A DNA stretch of 64,000 nucleotides from Paludibacterium paludis (GCF_018802605.1 NZ_CP069161.1:2170001-2234000); one strand, 5' to 3'; shown: positions 34,142 to 44,419, numbered from the stretch's first letter. The notes: a model not told the origin generated them from the sequence alone. Numbers and translations are program-made.

Positions 34142-35370
34142 GATGGCCGCTCGCCGGCAAACGATGCCACGGGCTCTTCCCTGATGGGAAGATTCGCAAG
34201 GCTTGCCATCACGCCAAGCAAAATGGCGCCGATCCAGACGATGTCGTAGCTTCCTGTCGCGTCGAAGACCCAGCCGCCCAACCAGACCCCCAGAAAGCTG
34301 CCCGCCTGATGCGCGAAAAATACCGCGCCGGACAGCAATCCAAGATGGCCGACACCGAACTGGCTGGCGATAATGCCGTTAGTGAGCGGCACGGTGGCCA
34401 GCCACAAAAATCCGATCGATGCCGCGAACAAGGCGACGGACCATGAACTCAGGGGGCACAGCAGAAACAGCGCGATGATGACGCTGCGCGCGAGGTACAA
34501 GCCCGACAGGAGCCGTGGTTTGGGGATCCGGCTGCCCCATTCTCCGGCGCAAAACGAACCGAACACATTGAAAAGTCCGATCAGCGCCAGCGCAAGGCTG
34601 GCGACCGAACCGGACATGCCCTTGTCGCGCAGGTAAACCGGCAGATGCACTCCGATGAACACCACTTGGAAACCGCAAACAAAATACCCGGCCATCAAGA
34701 GCCGGAATGACCGTTCGCGCCAGGCCTGCGCGAACGTCGCCGCCATTTTCGGGAGCAGTCTCCCGGTTTCTGGCGGGCGTTGCGCCGGGTCGTCCAGATG
34801 GCCGATGGTTTTCGCGAGCGGCGCGCACAGGGCGATCGCGCCGGCCAGCAAAACGAGTGCGGGGATCCAGCCCATCGCATCGATCAGACTCCGCTCGACG
34901 GGCACCAGAGCGAACTGCCCGAAGGATCCGGCGGCCGAGGCGATACCCATGGCACGCGATCGCCTGGCCGTCGGCACCGTTCGCGCGATGACGCCGAAGA
35001 TCACACTGTATGTCGTGCACGACAGGGCAAAACCGATCAGGACGCCCGCCGACAGGGAGAATTGCCACGGTGTCGCGGACACCGTCATCAGCAGCAAACC
35101 GGCGGCATAGCACAGCGCGCCGATCAACAGCACCCGCGCCGGCCCCCGGCGATCGGCGATCGCCCCGGAGAACGGCTGGGCAACGCCCCATACCAGGTTT
35201 TGCAGCCCCAGCGCCAGAGCGAAGGCCTCCCTGCCCCATCCATGCTCGCCGGTGATCGGCGCCATGAAGAAACCGAAACCGTGGCGAATGCCCATGGCAA
35301 GGGAAAGGATCACACCGCTGGCCAGCAGCAGCAAAGACAGTCGGGATCGCATCATGGGAAAGGTTTCCAT
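34138..35370 (-). CDS. MFS transporter
   Basis: A 410-residue inner-membrane protein with about 12 transmembrane segments. The layout is that of OFA/monocarboxylate-porter-like MFS members: an early GIRHGFGFFMAPITGEHGW, then GAIADRRGPARVL as motif A. A second-half equivalent (EWGSRIPKPRLLSGLY) is also present. Substrate unknown; many relatives carry oxalate, formate or small organic acids. Start at 35370 (METFPMMRS...) is the longest plausible; 35355 is an alternative and neither has a strong ribosome site. A 9-bp inverted repeat lies 47-75 bases upstream. It is translationally coupled to a 39-residue microprotein. Confidence 0.85.
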   Translation of the reverse strand: METFPMMRSRLSLLLLASGVILSLAMGIRHGFGFFMAPITGEHGWGREAFALALGLQNLVWGVAQPFSGAIADRRGPARVLLIGALCYAAGLLLMTVSATPWQFSLSAGVLIGFALSCTTYSVIFGVIARTVPTARRSRAMGIASAAGSFGQFALVPVERSLIDAMGWIPALVLLAGAIALCAPLAKTIGHLDDPAQRPPETGRLLPKMAATFAQAWRERSFRLLMAGYFVCGFQVVFIGVHLPVYLRDKGMSGSVASLALALIGLFNVFGSFCAGEWGSRIPKPRLLSGLYLARSVIIALFLLCPLSSWSVALFAASIGFLWLATVPLTNGIIASQFGVGHLGLLSGAVFFAHQAGSFLGVWLGGWVFDATGSYDIVWIGAILLGVMASLANLPIREEPVASFAGERPS

Positions 35371-35416
35371 CGAAAACAGTGGGCGGGGCGAACCGGCTAA
35401 CCCCAAGCGCGGCCGC

Positions 35417-35445
35417 AAAAGCCATGTCAAACAAGTATGGCTTTT
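35417..35445 (-). promoter_or_regulatory. Inverted repeat upstream of MFS/microprotein genes
   Basis: Perfect arms aaaagccat (35417-35425) and atggctttt (35437-35445) with an 11-base spacer, 47-75 bases before the MFS start. It could be a repressor site or a weak hairpin. Its position in the promoter region favours an operator. Confidence 0.4.
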
Positions 35446-35545
35446 CGCCAGGGAAGACACAATTGTCTGGCAAAAAACAGGTCGAAAGGCCTGGCTGTTA
35501 GCCGTCTGCCTGCCGCAACCGGCCCGCGCCAAAGACGTCCACCGA

Positions 35546-35571
35546 TGCAAAAAGCCCGCCAAAGGCGGGCT
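35546..35571 (-). terminator. Rho-independent terminator of serC
   Basis: Stem agcccgcc / ggcgggct (35553-35560, 35564-35571) with a 3-base loop is followed on the minus strand by a T-run. It lies about 25 bases after the serC stop and so separates serC from the MFS gene. Confidence 0.85.
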
Positions 35572-35595
35572 TCGAACCGGCAACGGATACCACCC

Positions 35596-36678
35596 TCAGC
35601 CATGCTGGCGGGCGAAGTCCATCATGAAGTTGACCAGCGACTTGACCCCCTCGATCGGCATCGCGTTGTAGATCGACGCGCGAATGCCGCCGACGGAGCG
35701 ATGCCCCTTGAGCTGCACAAGGCCGTTGCGGGCCGCTTCCATCAGGAAGGCATCTTCCAGCGAGGTGTCGCCCAAGCGGAACACCACATTCATGCGCGAG
35801 CGGTAAGGCGCCTGGATGTGCGTGGTGTAGAATCCGTCGCTCGAGTCGATGGCATGGTACAACAGTCCGGCTTTTTCGCTGTTGCGCGCCTCGATGCCTT
35901 TCACGCCTCCCTGCCGTTCGATCCACTTGAACACCAGGCCGGCGATGTAGATCGGCCAGGTGGATGGCGTGTTGTACATCGAGTCCGAGTCGGCGTGAAC
36001 CTGATAGTTGAGCATGGTCGGCGTTGCCGCCTGAGCGCGCCCGAGCAGGTCTTCCCGCACAATGACCAGCACCAGTCCGGAAGGACCGATGTTTTTCTGG
36101 GCGCCGGCATAGATCAGGCCAAAGCGGCCGATGTCCACTTCCTTCGACAGAAAGTCCGACGACATGTCACAGACCAGCGGAACCGCGCTTTCGGGCACAT
36201 CGGGGAATTGCAGGCCGCCGATGGTTTCATTGGACGTGTAGTGCAGATAGGCGGCATCCGGGTCGCGCTGCCAGGTGTCGGCGGCGGGGACGTGGTCGAA
36301 CTGGGTGGCCTCGCTGCTGGCGACCACGTTGACGCGCGTGTAGCGGCGCGCTTCCTTGATGGCCAGCCGCGACCAGTGGCCGGTATTGACGACATCGATG
36401 GAACCGCTTTCCGTCGCGAGGTTGAGGGGCACCATCGAGAACTGCTGCGACGCCCCGCCCTGCAGGAACAGTACTTTGTAATTCGCCGGAATGCGCAACA
36501 GGGTTCTGAGATCGTGCTCGGCATCATGGATGATTTCCATGAAATCCTTGCCGCGATGGCTCATTTCCATGACGCTCATGCCCGAGCCGTGCCAGTCGAG
36601 CAGCTCGCTTTGCGCCTCCGCCAGTACTTCGTGCGGAAGCATCGCGGGTCCCGCTGAAAAGTTGTACACCTTAGCCAT
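35596..36678 (-). CDS. serC: Phosphoserine aminotransferase
   Basis: PLP enzyme of serine and pyridoxal phosphate synthesis (3-phosphohydroxypyruvate to phosphoserine). It is 360 residues. The N-terminus MAKVYNFSAGPAMLPHEVL is diagnostic. The PLP-binding Lys lies in IYAGAQKNIGPSGL (about residue 198), and the C-terminus has the usual HRSVGGIRASIYNAMP. It starts 22 bases after a thioesterase gene and closes the gyrA-led unit, as the terminator downstream shows. Confidence 0.97.
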   Translation of the reverse strand: MAKVYNFSAGPAMLPHEVLAEAQSELLDWHGSGMSVMEMSHRGKDFMEIIHDAEHDLRTLLRIPANYKVLFLQGGASQQFSMVPLNLATESGSIDVVNTGHWSRLAIKEARRYTRVNVVASSEATQFDHVPAADTWQRDPDAAYLHYTSNETIGGLQFPDVPESAVPLVCDMSSDFLSKEVDIGRFGLIYAGAQKNIGPSGLVLVIVREDLLGRAQAATPTMLNYQVHADSDSMYNTPSTWPIYIAGLVFKWIERQGGVKGIEARNSEKAGLLYHAIDSSDGFYTTHIQAPYRSRMNVVFRLGDTSLEDAFLMEAARNGLVQLKGHRSVGGIRASIYNAMPIEGVKSLVNFMMDFARQHG

Positions 36679-36700
36679 GGCATCCTCAACGTGGGTGAAT

Positions 36701-37147
36701 TCAGGAAGCAGTCGTCAGCAGGAAGTGCGCGCGAGCCACCGCAACCGGACGGGACGGATCATCCTGCCAGGCTTCGATCAGCACGTGGGCCACGCGCTTG
36801 CCCTGCTTGGTGATTTCGCAGCGGGCAAACAGGGTTTGCGGTTTGCCGCTGCGCAGGTAATCGAGGGAAAAATCGACGATTTTCGGCGTCTCCAGCGACT
36901 CCCGGTTCCACATCAAATGAATTTGCGCGGTGATCTCGAGGTAGCCGCCGATCAGGCCGCCATGCAGCGCTGGCAACGTGGTGTTGCCGACATTGCGTTC
37001 GTGAAACGGAAGGCTGAAGAGAAGGTCGCCCTCCTCTGTCTCGGCGAACGCCATTCCCATGTGCTTGGCGTAGGGGATGGCATTGATGATTTCATCGTAA
37101 CGCTTTTCGTCGCGCAGCGTGAAGAAACGCTCCATGAACCGGCTCAT
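36701..37147 (-). CDS. PaaI-type hotdog thioesterase, second copy
   Basis: A 148-residue hotdog-fold protein. The core LPALHGGLIGGYLEITAQIHL aligns with the HGG-x-x-x-x-x-D/E helix of PaaI acyl-CoA thioesterases; here the acidic residue is Glu (about 72). The FSLDYLRSGKPQTLFARCEITKQGKR strands are typical. Its ATG overlaps the TGA of the adjacent related thioesterase (ATGA). Two unlike thioesterases in tandem downstream of gyrA suggests a heteromer or split specificities. Substrates unknown. Confidence 0.85.
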   Translation of the reverse strand: MSRFMERFFTLRDEKRYDEIINAIPYAKHMGMAFAETEEGDLLFSLPFHERNVGNTTLPALHGGLIGGYLEITAQIHLMWNRESLETPKIVDFSLDYLRSGKPQTLFARCEITKQGKRVAHVLIEAWQDDPSRPVAVARAHFLLTTAS

Positions 37148-37611
37148 TGCGCGACCTCCGGCAACATCGGCTTCGGATTGGACGCTCGCATGAACGTTGC
37201 CACTCCATGCGCGATCGGGTCGGAAGGATCGTCGTGGTAGCACACGGCCCGGGTGAACGCGATCTGGCTGGCGAGCCGGTAGCACTCGGCGCGGCAGTGG
37301 ATCGTTTTGCCGGGCGTGGCGCTTTTCAGGTAATCGATGCGCAGATCCAGGGTGGCGATCGTTTCGAACTCGGCAAGCTGGGCGGTCACCGAAATGGCGC
37401 TCGTGGTGTCCACCAGCGACGTGATCACGCCGCCGTGCACCACGCCGGTGACCGGGTTGCCGACCAGGTCTTCGCGCCACTCGACGCAAAGCACCGGCCG
37501 GCGGCCATCGGTGCCAAGATAGCGAAAGCCCAGCGAACGCGAGTGAGGCAGGGAGACGAAGAGCTCGCTCATCGCCTCCAGCACGTCAGGATTGACCGGT
37601 TTCGGGGTCAT
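37144..37611 (-). CDS. PaaI-type hotdog thioesterase, first copy
   Basis: A 155-residue hotdog-fold thioesterase. The catalytic helix is [20 protein letters not shown] with HGG and the conserved Asp (about 67), followed by [18 protein letters not shown]. It resembles PaaI/YdiI-like enzymes acting on aromatic or short-chain acyl-CoAs. The ATG overlaps the gyrA stop (ATGA at 37608-37611) and its own stop overlaps the next thioesterase, so three genes are translationally coupled. Confidence 0.88.
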   Translation of the reverse strand: MTPKPVNPDVLEAMSELFVSLPHSRSLGFRYLGTDGRRPVLCVEWREDLVGNPVTGVVHGGVITSLVDTTSAISVTAQLAEFETIATLDLRIDYLKSATPGKTIHCRAECYRLASQIAFTRAVCYHDDPSDPIAHGVATFMRASNPKPMLPEVAQ

Positions 37612-40199
37612 TCCTGCGCGCCCTCGCCATCAGCGTCCTCGCCCTCCTCTTCGTCGGCGCTTTCGCTTTCGGCGACCTTCTCGAGGCCGATGAGCTTCTC
37701 GCCTTCATCGAGATTGATCAGACGCACCCCCTGGGCGGCACGGCCGGTCTCGCGGATCTCCGACACGCGAGTGCGGATCAGCACCCCGCCGGTGGTGATC
37801 AGCATGATCTCGTCGGATTCGGTGACCAGCGTCGCCGCGACGAGCTGGCCGTTGCGCTCGGACGTGTCGATGGCGATGACCCCCTGGGTGCCGCGATGGC
37901 TCTTGCGGTATTCCAGAATCGGGGTACGCTTGCCGTAGCCGTTTTCGGTCGCGGTCAGCACTTGGTCCAATTCGCTCTCGGAGACCAGCAGGGAGATTAC
38001 GCTGGCGCCTTCGGGCAGATCCATGCCGCGTACGCCGCGCGCGGTGCGGCCCATGGCGCGCACATCACCTTCGTCGAAGCGCACCGCCTTGCCAAGGTTG
38101 GAGAACAGCATGACCTGGTGCTCGCCGCCGGTGAGCGCCGCGCCGATCAGGTTGTCGCCGTCGTCAAGATCCAGCGCGATGATGCCGGCGGTGCGGGGGC
38201 GCGAGAAATCGGCCAGCGAGGTCTTCTTCACGGTGCCCTGCGCCGTGCACATGAACACGAACTGATCCTTGCAGAACTCCTTGACCGGGAGCATCGCGTT
38301 GATCTTTTCGCCATCCATGAGCGGCAACACGTTGACGATCGGCTTGCCTCGGCTGGTGCGGCCGCCTTGCGGCAGATCGTACACCTTGATCCAGTAGCAG
38401 CGCCCGCGCGACGAGAAGCACAGCACGTAGTCGTGGGTATTGGCCACGAACAACGTTTCGATGAAGTCGTCGTCCTTGGTGGCCGCGGCCTGCTTGCCCC
38501 GACCGCCGCGGCGCTGCGCGCTGTAGTCCACCACCGGCTGGGTCTTGATGTAACCGGTATTGGAGACGGTGACCACCATGTCCTGCGGCGTGATCAGGTC
38601 TTCGATATTGATGTCGCCGCCGAACGGTTCGATCTCGGAGCGGCGCGGATCGCCATACTGCTCGCGAATCGCGGCCAGCTCTTCGGCGATGATCTGGTTG
38701 ATGCGCTCCGGCTTGTCGAGGATGTCGATCAGGTCGAGGATCACCGCCATGATTTCACGGTATTCCGCGACGATCTTGTCCTGCTCCAGACCGGTCAGGC
38801 GCTGAAGACGCAGATCGAGGATGGCCTGTGCCTGGGTTTCCGACAGGCGGTAGCCGTCCTCGGCGAGGCCGCAGGCCTCGTCAAGACCGTCGGGCCGGGC
38901 TTTTTGCGGATCGACGCGCGAGAGCATGCCCTCGACCAGTTCCGAGCGCCAGGCGCGCGACAGCAGCGCGGACTTGGCGACTTGCGGCGTTTCCGAGGCC
39001 TTGATCAGCGCGATGATCTCGTCCACGTTGGACAGCGCGACGGCGAGGCCTTCGAGCACGTGGCCGCGTTCCCGCGCCTTGCGCAGCTCGAAGATCGTCC
39101 GGCGCGTCACCACTTCGCGGCGATGGCGCAGGAACTCTTCCAGGATCTGCTTGAGGTTCAGCAGGCGCGGCTGGCCATCGACCAGCGCGACCATGTTGAT
39201 GCCGAAGCTGTCCTGAAGCTGGGTCTGCTTGTACAGGTGGTTGAGCACGACCTCGGGCATTTCGCCGCGCTTGAGCTCGATGACCATGCGCATGCCGGAT
39301 TTGTCCGACTCGTCGCGCAGATCCGAGATGCCTTCGATCTGCTTGTCGCGAACCAGTTCGCCGATCCGCTCCAATAACCGAGCCTTGTTGACCTGATACG
39401 GCAGCTCGTCGACGATGATCGCCTGGCGGTCTCCGCGGCCGATGTCCTCGAAGTGGGTGCGGGCGCGGATGATGACCCGACCGCGTCCGGTGCGGTATCC
39501 CTCGCGCACCCCGGCCGTGCCGTAGATGATGCCGGCGGTCGGAAAGTCCGGCGCGGGGATGATGTCGATCAACTCGTCGATGGTGATGTCGCTGTTGCCG
39601 AGCACGGCGAGACAGGCATCGACCACTTCGGACAGGTTGTGTGGCGGAATGTTGGTCGCCATGCCCACCGCGATGCCCGACGAGCCGTTGACCAGCAGGT
39701 TGGGGATCCGCGCGGGCAGGATCAGCGGTTCGTGCTCGGAACCGTCGTAATTGGGCCCGAAGTCGACCGTCTCCTTGTCGATATCGGACAACAGCTCATG
39801 GGCGATGCGCGCCATGCGGATTTCGGTGTAACGCATGGCGGCGGCATTGTCGCCGTCCACCGAGCCGAAGTTGCCCTGGCCGTCGACCAGCGGATAGCGG
39901 AGACTGAAATCCTGCGCCATGCGCACGATGGTGTCGTAGACCGCGGAGTCGCCGTGCGGGTGGTATTTACCGATCACGTCGCCGACGATACGCGCCGATT
40001 TCTTGTAGGCTCGGTTCCAGTCGTTGGACAATTCGTGCATCGCGAACAGCACGCGGCGATGCACCGGCTTGAGGCCGTCCCGGACATCAGGCAGCGCGCG
40101 TCCGACGATCACGCTCATGGCGTAATCCAGATAGGAGCGGCGCATTTCCTCTTCAAGGCTGATCGGAATCGTTTCCTTGGCGAAAAGCTGATCGGTCAT
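37608..40199 (-). CDS. gyrA: DNA gyrase subunit A
   Basis: DNA-cleaving subunit of gyrase, 863 residues from the ATG at 40199 ([14 protein letters not shown]). Catalytic Tyr is residue 124 in [12 protein letters not shown]. The quinolone-resistance region keeps the susceptible-type Ser85 and Asp89 ([10 protein letters not shown]), which align with E. coli S83 and D87. The GyrA box QRRGGRGK that starts the DNA-wrapping domain is present, and the C-terminal tail is acidic (EDADGEG). The longer open frame upstream to 40268 shows no GyrA similarity. It leads the gyrA-thioesterase-thioesterase-serC unit. Confidence 0.98.
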   Translation of the reverse strand: MTDQLFAKETIPISLEEEMRRSYLDYAMSVIVGRALPDVRDGLKPVHRRVLFAMHELSNDWNRAYKKSARIVGDVIGKYHPHGDSAVYDTIVRMAQDFSLRYPLVDGQGNFGSVDGDNAAAMRYTEIRMARIAHELLSDIDKETVDFGPNYDGSEHEPLILPARIPNLLVNGSSGIAVGMATNIPPHNLSEVVDACLAVLGNSDITIDELIDIIPAPDFPTAGIIYGTAGVREGYRTGRGRVIIRARTHFEDIGRGDRQAIIVDELPYQVNKARLLERIGELVRDKQIEGISDLRDESDKSGMRMVIELKRGEMPEVVLNHLYKQTQLQDSFGINMVALVDGQPRLLNLKQILEEFLRHRREVVTRRTIFELRKARERGHVLEGLAVALSNVDEIIALIKASETPQVAKSALLSRAWRSELVEGMLSRVDPQKARPDGLDEACGLAEDGYRLSETQAQAILDLRLQRLTGLEQDKIVAEYREIMAVILDLIDILDKPERINQIIAEELAAIREQYGDPRRSEIEPFGGDINIEDLITPQDMVVTVSNTGYIKTQPVVDYSAQRRGGRGKQAAATKDDDFIETLFVANTHDYVLCFSSRGRCYWIKVYDLPQGGRTSRGKPIVNVLPLMDGEKINAMLPVKEFCKDQFVFMCTAQGTVKKTSLADFSRPRTAGIIALDLDDGDNLIGAALTGGEHQVMLFSNLGKAVRFDEGDVRAMGRTARGVRGMDLPEGASVISLLVSESELDQVLTATENGYGKRTPILEYRKSHRGTQGVIAIDTSERNGQLVAATLVTESDEIMLITTGGVLIRTRVSEIRETGRAAQGVRLINLDEGEKLIGLEKVAESESADEEEGEDADGEGAQE

Positions 40200-40305
40200 A
40201 GGCAAATGCTTGTCTTGTTGTAATGGCAAATAGAGAATGATTCTATCACGACGCGAGGTTTCTCGCATGAATGCGCTTCGCGGTCCCCCGAGTCCGGGGC
40301 GACGC

Positions 40306-40329
40306 GCCGGGCGGGCCGCCCCGCCCGGC
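40306..40329 (-). terminator. G+C-rich stem-loop after the amino-acid permease gene
   Basis: Arms gccgggcggg and cccgcccggc (40306-40315, 40320-40329) with a 4-base loop lie immediately after the permease stop. It is very stable but lacks a U-run, so termination is only possible; it may instead protect the 3' end. Confidence 0.45.
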
Positions 40330-40336
40330 TAGCGGT

Positions 40337-41080
40337 TTACCGCGCGGAGATCTGGTAACGCTTCTCCAGGGTGGCGATCCCCCAGGCCATCACCATGGTC
40401 ATGGCCAGGTACAGGAAGGAAATGGCGAGATACGGCTCCCAGAAGCGGGAGTAGACGCCCGCCACCGTGCGCGCCGCGTAGGCCAGTTCCGCCAGCCCGA
40501 TCGCCGAGACCAGCGAACTGTCCTTGAGCAGCATGATCGCCTCGTTGCCAAGCGGTGGCAGCATGCGGCGGAACGCTTGCGGAACCACGACGAACTTCAT
40601 GGCCTGCGCATAGTTGAGCCCCAGCGAGCGAGCCGCCTCCATCTGCCCTTTGTCGATCGACTGAATGCCGGCGCGGAAGATCTCCGTGATATAGGCGCCG
40701 GCATTGAGCGTCAGCGCAACAAGACCGGACATGAACGGCCCGTAGTCCTGACGCAGGTGCCGCGCCGTTTCTCCGGAGAGGATCAGACCGTTGTCCGGCG
40801 AGACCAGCAACGGCATCAGGGCGTAGTGGACCAGCATGATCTGCACGAATAGCGGCGTGCCGCGGAAAAACGTGACATAGGCCGTCGACGGCAGGCGCAC
40901 CCCGAAACGCAGGAAAATCCTGAGGGAACCGTGACGGGCATCCGCCAATCGCGCCATACCCATGAAAAGACCGATCAGCGTCCCGAGAACCACCGCCACC
41001 ACGGTGATCCCCAAGGTCATTTTCAACCCGTCGACGAACAGGGGCATGTACTCGGAAATTATGCTCCAGCGCAAATCCAT
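40337..41080 (-). CDS. Polar amino-acid ABC transporter permease (HisM/GltK type)
   Basis: A 247-residue inner-membrane permease of the His/Glu/Gln ABC family with five predicted transmembrane segments. The N-terminal segment LKMTLGITVVAVVLGTLIGL is followed by YVTFFRGTPLFVQIML, and the cytoplasmic EAA loop is EAARSLGLNYAQAMKFVVVPQ. The ATG at 41080 is chosen over a start 13 codons upstream because the family begins here. A binding protein lies directly upstream, but the expected ATPase gene is not next to either gene. Confidence 0.93.
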   Translation of the reverse strand: MDLRWSIISEYMPLFVDGLKMTLGITVVAVVLGTLIGLFMGMARLADARHGSLRIFLRFGVRLPSTAYVTFFRGTPLFVQIMLVHYALMPLLVSPDNGLILSGETARHLRQDYGPFMSGLVALTLNAGAYITEIFRAGIQSIDKGQMEAARSLGLNYAQAMKFVVVPQAFRRMLPPLGNEAIMLLKDSSLVSAIGLAELAYAARTVAGVYSRFWEPYLAISFLYLAMTMVMAWGIATLEKRYQISAR

Positions 41081-41152
41081 ATGATTTCCTCCGGCCCGAA
41101 GCAAAGCGGCCCGCCACAACGGCGGGCCGCTCGCCGCTCGGACAGTTCCGAA

Positions 41153-41971
41153 TTACTTGGAACCAAAGTATTTCTTGTAGATATTGTCGTAGGTGCCGTC
41201 GGCCTTGATGGCTTTCAGGCCGGAGTTGACCTTGTCGAGCAGTGCCTGATTGCCTTTCTTGACAGCGAAACCGTATTGTTCGGCGACGAAACTCTTGGTG
41301 TCCTCGACCGTCACAATGCCGTTGCCCGGATTGTTCTGAACATAGTTCACCACCACGCCGTTATCGCCAACGGCGGCCTGCACGCCACCGTTCTCCAGCT
41401 CCTTGAGCGCCAGCGGCATGCTTTCGAATCGCTTGATGTTGGGGCTGGTTTTTCCGAGCAGTTTCTGCACCACCTCATCGCCGGTGGTGCCGGTTTGCAC
41501 GGCCACTTTCTTGTCCTTCAGGTCGTCGAAACTCTTGACGTTGGTCACTCCCTTGCCGACGGCGATCAACTGGCGCGCATCAAAATACGGATCGCTGAAG
41601 TCCATCGATTTACGGCGCTCTTCCGTGATGGTGATCGCCGACGCAAGAATGTCGCGATCGCCGTTTTGCAATGCCTGGAAGATGCCTTCCCAAGGGGTGT
41701 TCACGAATTTGACCTTGAGTCCGCTTTTCTGGGCGGCGGCGGTCAGGACTTCCACATCGAAACCGACCACTTCCTTCTGGTCGTTCTGGTATTCGAACGG
41801 ACGGTAGCTGGCATCGCTGCCAACGATGATTTCCTTGGCTTCGGCCGCCGCGGCGGGCGCACTGCCATCGGACGGGGAGGCGGATTGCTGGGCGGACTTC
41901 TGGCCGCACGCGGCAAGACCGAAACATGAGACGATCGCAACCGCGAACAGGGTTCTTCTGGCAAGTTTCAT
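41153..41971 (-). CDS. Polar amino-acid ABC transporter substrate-binding lipoprotein
   Basis: A 272-residue periplasmic receptor anchored by lipidation: signal peptide with lipobox LAAC (Cys about residue 22) and a Ser/Gln/Ala linker. Family SBP_bac_3 core is clear (EIIVGSDASYRPFEYQNDQK, then VVGFDVEV and FSDPYFDARQLIAV). This group binds Gln, Glu, His, Arg or cystine; the ligand cannot be named here. It is followed after 72 bases by the permease gene and forms a two-gene unit. Confidence 0.93.
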   Translation of the reverse strand: MKLARRTLFAVAIVSCFGLAACGQKSAQQSASPSDGSAPAAAAEAKEIIVGSDASYRPFEYQNDQKEVVGFDVEVLTAAAQKSGLKVKFVNTPWEGIFQALQNGDRDILASAITITEERRKSMDFSDPYFDARQLIAVGKGVTNVKSFDDLKDKKVAVQTGTTGDEVVQKLLGKTSPNIKRFESMPLALKELENGGVQAAVGDNGVVVNYVQNNPGNGIVTVEDTKSFVAEQYGFAVKKGNQALLDKVNSGLKAIKADGTYDNIYKKYFGSK

Positions 41972-42114
41972 CCTCAGGATCTCCGAATCTAATTTTAGTT
42001 AGCCGGCCAACACCTTGTTGAGGTGCGCCTGCATGCTAATATAACGACCGGACTTAGCGGTCACAATACGCGAATTGATTAAGATTTTTTTATTTGAGGA
42101 TTGAGCGCAACGCC

Positions 42115-42534
42115 ATGAAGACCTTTTTTTCCGCCGCGGCGCTGATGTTCGCCAGCCTGCTGCTACCGGCCTCCGCCGTTTTCGCCGACAACGAAGACAC
42201 GCCCCTGCCGGGCGACACGCAGACTGCGCCAGTGGTGCAGCATCATCTCGCCACTCACGGCAGAAAACTTTCCACTCCGAAAAAGGAAGCGGGCGCCCAG
42301 CCTTCGGCTTCCCGCCACAAGGCGGCGAAAGCGCGCGGCAAGGCCGCGCATGCCGCAAAAAAACACAAAGCAAAAAAAGCCGTGCATGGCACGAAAGCCC
42401 GCAGCCACATCAAAGCGAAGCCGCAGCACGCCAAACCCGCTCATGCTCGGCACGTATCCAAAACGGCCAAAAAGCCCGTGGGCAAGTCGGCCAAAAAACC
42501 GGCGGCGCATGCGCGACGCCACAAAAAGCATTGA
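42115..42534 (+). CDS. Secreted Lys/Ala/His-rich low-complexity protein
   Basis: A 139-residue protein with a clear Sec signal peptide (MKTFFSAAALMFASLLLPASAVFA, given only in outline: hydrophobic core 5-20, AFA cleavage). From about residue 55 it is a low-complexity run of KAAKARGK, AKKHKAKK, KPQHAKPAHAR and SAKKPAA type repeats ending HKKH. The composition recalls histone H1-like bacterial proteins, but the signal peptide sends it to the periplasm or outside. Possible roles are binding nucleic acid, LPS or metal (His). Not a recognised family. The nearer ATG is chosen because the signal peptide starts there. Confidence 0.7.
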   Translation: MKTFFSAAALMFASLLLPASAVFADNEDTPLPGDTQTAPVVQHHLATHGRKLSTPKKEAGAQPSASRHKAAKARGKAAHAAKKHKAKKAVHGTKARSHIKAKPQHAKPAHARHVSKTAKKPVGKSAKKPAAHARRHKKH

Positions 42535-42558
42535 TTCACGGCGTCACTCGCTCCATGA

Positions 42559-42588
42559 AAACGGGCCGGAATCAGGCCCGTTTTTCTT
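42559..42588. terminator. Bidirectional-position terminator between secreted protein and chemoreceptor
   Basis: Stem aaacgggcc / ggcccgttt (42559-42567, 42575-42583) with a T-run to the right. It terminates the plus-strand secreted-protein gene; an A-run on the left gives some function on the minus strand. Confidence 0.85.
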
Positions 42589-42589
42589 G

Positions 42590-44173
42590 TCACCTGCCAA
42601 ATTGCCCCGCCAGCGCCTTCAGCGCCAGCGACGTTTCATCCAGTCTGCCTGCCTCTTCGGACAGGTTGGCGATTGTCGCATCGTTGTCACTGCGCAGGCC
42701 GCTCATTTTCTCCATATTGTCCGCCACCTCGCCGGACAGGCGCGACTGATCGGCAAGGGCCTGCCGGATCTCGCGGGACGATTTGACCACTCCTCCGCAT
42801 GCGTCATGGATACCGGCCAGGCTTCGCTCGACATCGGCAATCCGGCTTGAGTTGTCCGTCACCCCCTCCGTCGCGCTTGTCATTTGCACTCGCACAGACG
42901 CGGCGGTGCGTTCGACAACGCCCAGCGTCGAGAAAATCACCGCCGTGGCCTCTCCCGTGCGTTCGGCGAGCTTTCTGACCTCGTCGGCCACGACGGCGAA
43001 TCCGCGCCCGCCCTCTCCGGCCCTCGCCGCTTCGATCGAGGCATTCAGCGCCAACAGGTTGGTTTGCTCGGCGATATCCCGGATGCCTGACAGCACCCGC
43101 CCGATATCGGCGATGGCAGCCGACAGACCGGCGATCGCCTCTTGCGCCGCCCCGACCGATGCCACGACCGTTTCATTGGCGCCGACAGTCGCCTTGACGC
43201 GGGACAAGCCTTCCTCGGTGCGCCGCAGGGCGTCATCGGCGAAGCCGGCCGCCGCGTCGGTCGCTCCGGCGATGGTTTTGGCCGACAGCGCCAGCGACTG
43301 CATGCGCTCGGAGACATCCCGGATTTCCTGCGACTGCCGCTCCGCGCTGCCCATCAGGTCCGATGCGCTGTGATTCAAGGCGTGGGCCTGATCGCCCACT
43401 TCCGTCGCTGAAGCATTGATGTCGCCAAACATCGCGCGCAAACGGATGCGCATCGACTCGAGCGCCGTCAGCGCCTCGGCGAACTCCCGGGCGGCGTTCG
43501 TGGGTACCGGTACGGTAAAAACTCCTTCGGATTGAAGACGGAACGCCTCCCGCATTACGCCAAGCGGCGCGCTCGCGGCGCGATGAACCCAGACGGCAAA
43601 CGCCAGACTCGCCGCCGCGCCCGCTACGGCAAGCCCGGCACGCAGCACGGCATCGTTTGCCGCCACCATCCCCGCGGCGAAGAGCGCCGGCACGGCGCAG
43701 CCTAACGCGAGCCGGAATACGAGCGACAATCCCGGCCGGTAGCGTGTCCAGGGGAAAGCCGCCCGCCCCTCCCGGATATCGCGGTACAGCGCGTCGGCGA
43801 CCTGCACGCCGGCACGTTCCGGCACCGTGCGGATCGACGCGTAGCCGGTAATCCGGCCGTTTTCCGTGAGGGGTGTCACATAGGCGTCCACCCAGTAGAA
43901 CGCGCCGGAACGGGCGCGGTTTTTCACAAGACCTCGCCACGGGCGGCCTTGCTTCAAGGTATTCCAAAGATCCTCAAATGCCGCGGGGGGCATGTCGGGG
44001 TGCCTGACAATGTTGTGCGGCTGCCCGACCAGTTCCGAATTTGAATACCCACTGACCTCAGAAAACGCCGGATTGGCATAGGTGATTCGCCCCTTGAGAT
44101 CCGTGCAGGTCACAATGGGTCGGTCGGGATCGAAAAATACCTCTTCCGCCGTCACTGGCTGGTTATTACGCAT
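42590..44173 (-). CDS. PAS-containing methyl-accepting chemotaxis protein (Aer-like)
   Basis: A 527-residue membrane chemoreceptor. N-terminal PAS domain (residues 15-115: [23 protein letters not shown]..., then [21 protein letters not shown], then [13 protein letters not shown]) is of the Aer type, which binds FAD for redox or oxygen taxis. Hydrophobic segments lie near 150-195, with no periplasmic ligand domain between them. The signalling tip [30 protein letters not shown] is near 370-400 and binds CheA/CheW. No CheB/CheR-docking pentapeptide is seen at the C-terminus. It stands alone, away from che genes. Confidence 0.92.
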   Translation of the reverse strand: MRNNQPVTAEEVFFDPDRPIVTCTDLKGRITYANPAFSEVSGYSNSELVGQPHNIVRHPDMPPAAFEDLWNTLKQGRPWRGLVKNRARSGAFYWVDAYVTPLTENGRITGYASIRTVPERAGVQVADALYRDIREGRAAFPWTRYRPGLSLVFRLALGCAVPALFAAGMVAANDAVLRAGLAVAGAAASLAFAVWVHRAASAPLGVMREAFRLQSEGVFTVPVPTNAAREFAEALTALESMRIRLRAMFGDINASATEVGDQAHALNHSASDLMGSAERQSQEIRDVSERMQSLALSAKTIAGATDAAAGFADDALRRTEEGLSRVKATVGANETVVASVGAAQEAIAGLSAAIADIGRVLSGIRDIAEQTNLLALNASIEAARAGEGGRGFAVVADEVRKLAERTGEATAVIFSTLGVVERTAASVRVQMTSATEGVTDNSSRIADVERSLAGIHDACGGVVKSSREIRQALADQSRLSGEVADNMEKMSGLRSDNDATIANLSEEAGRLDETSLALKALAGQFGR

Positions 44174-44419
44174 CGACTCATCTTTCGCTGGTTTCTCCCT
44201 CGCAGCATGTCGGCTCTGGCCGATCTCATGACAAAAAAACGCCCGGCAGACCGGGCGAAATGTTGCTGGCTCAAGGAGTGCACTTCAAGAAATATGCAAT
44301 TCGATTTTACCCAAGTGGTCACGCTGGTTACATTGTTAATACTAACAAACAAGCCGGCCGATCAAGGGCGGCAACAGGACTTGCCAAACCGGACGGACAC
44401 AAGCATAATTGCCCTCCTT

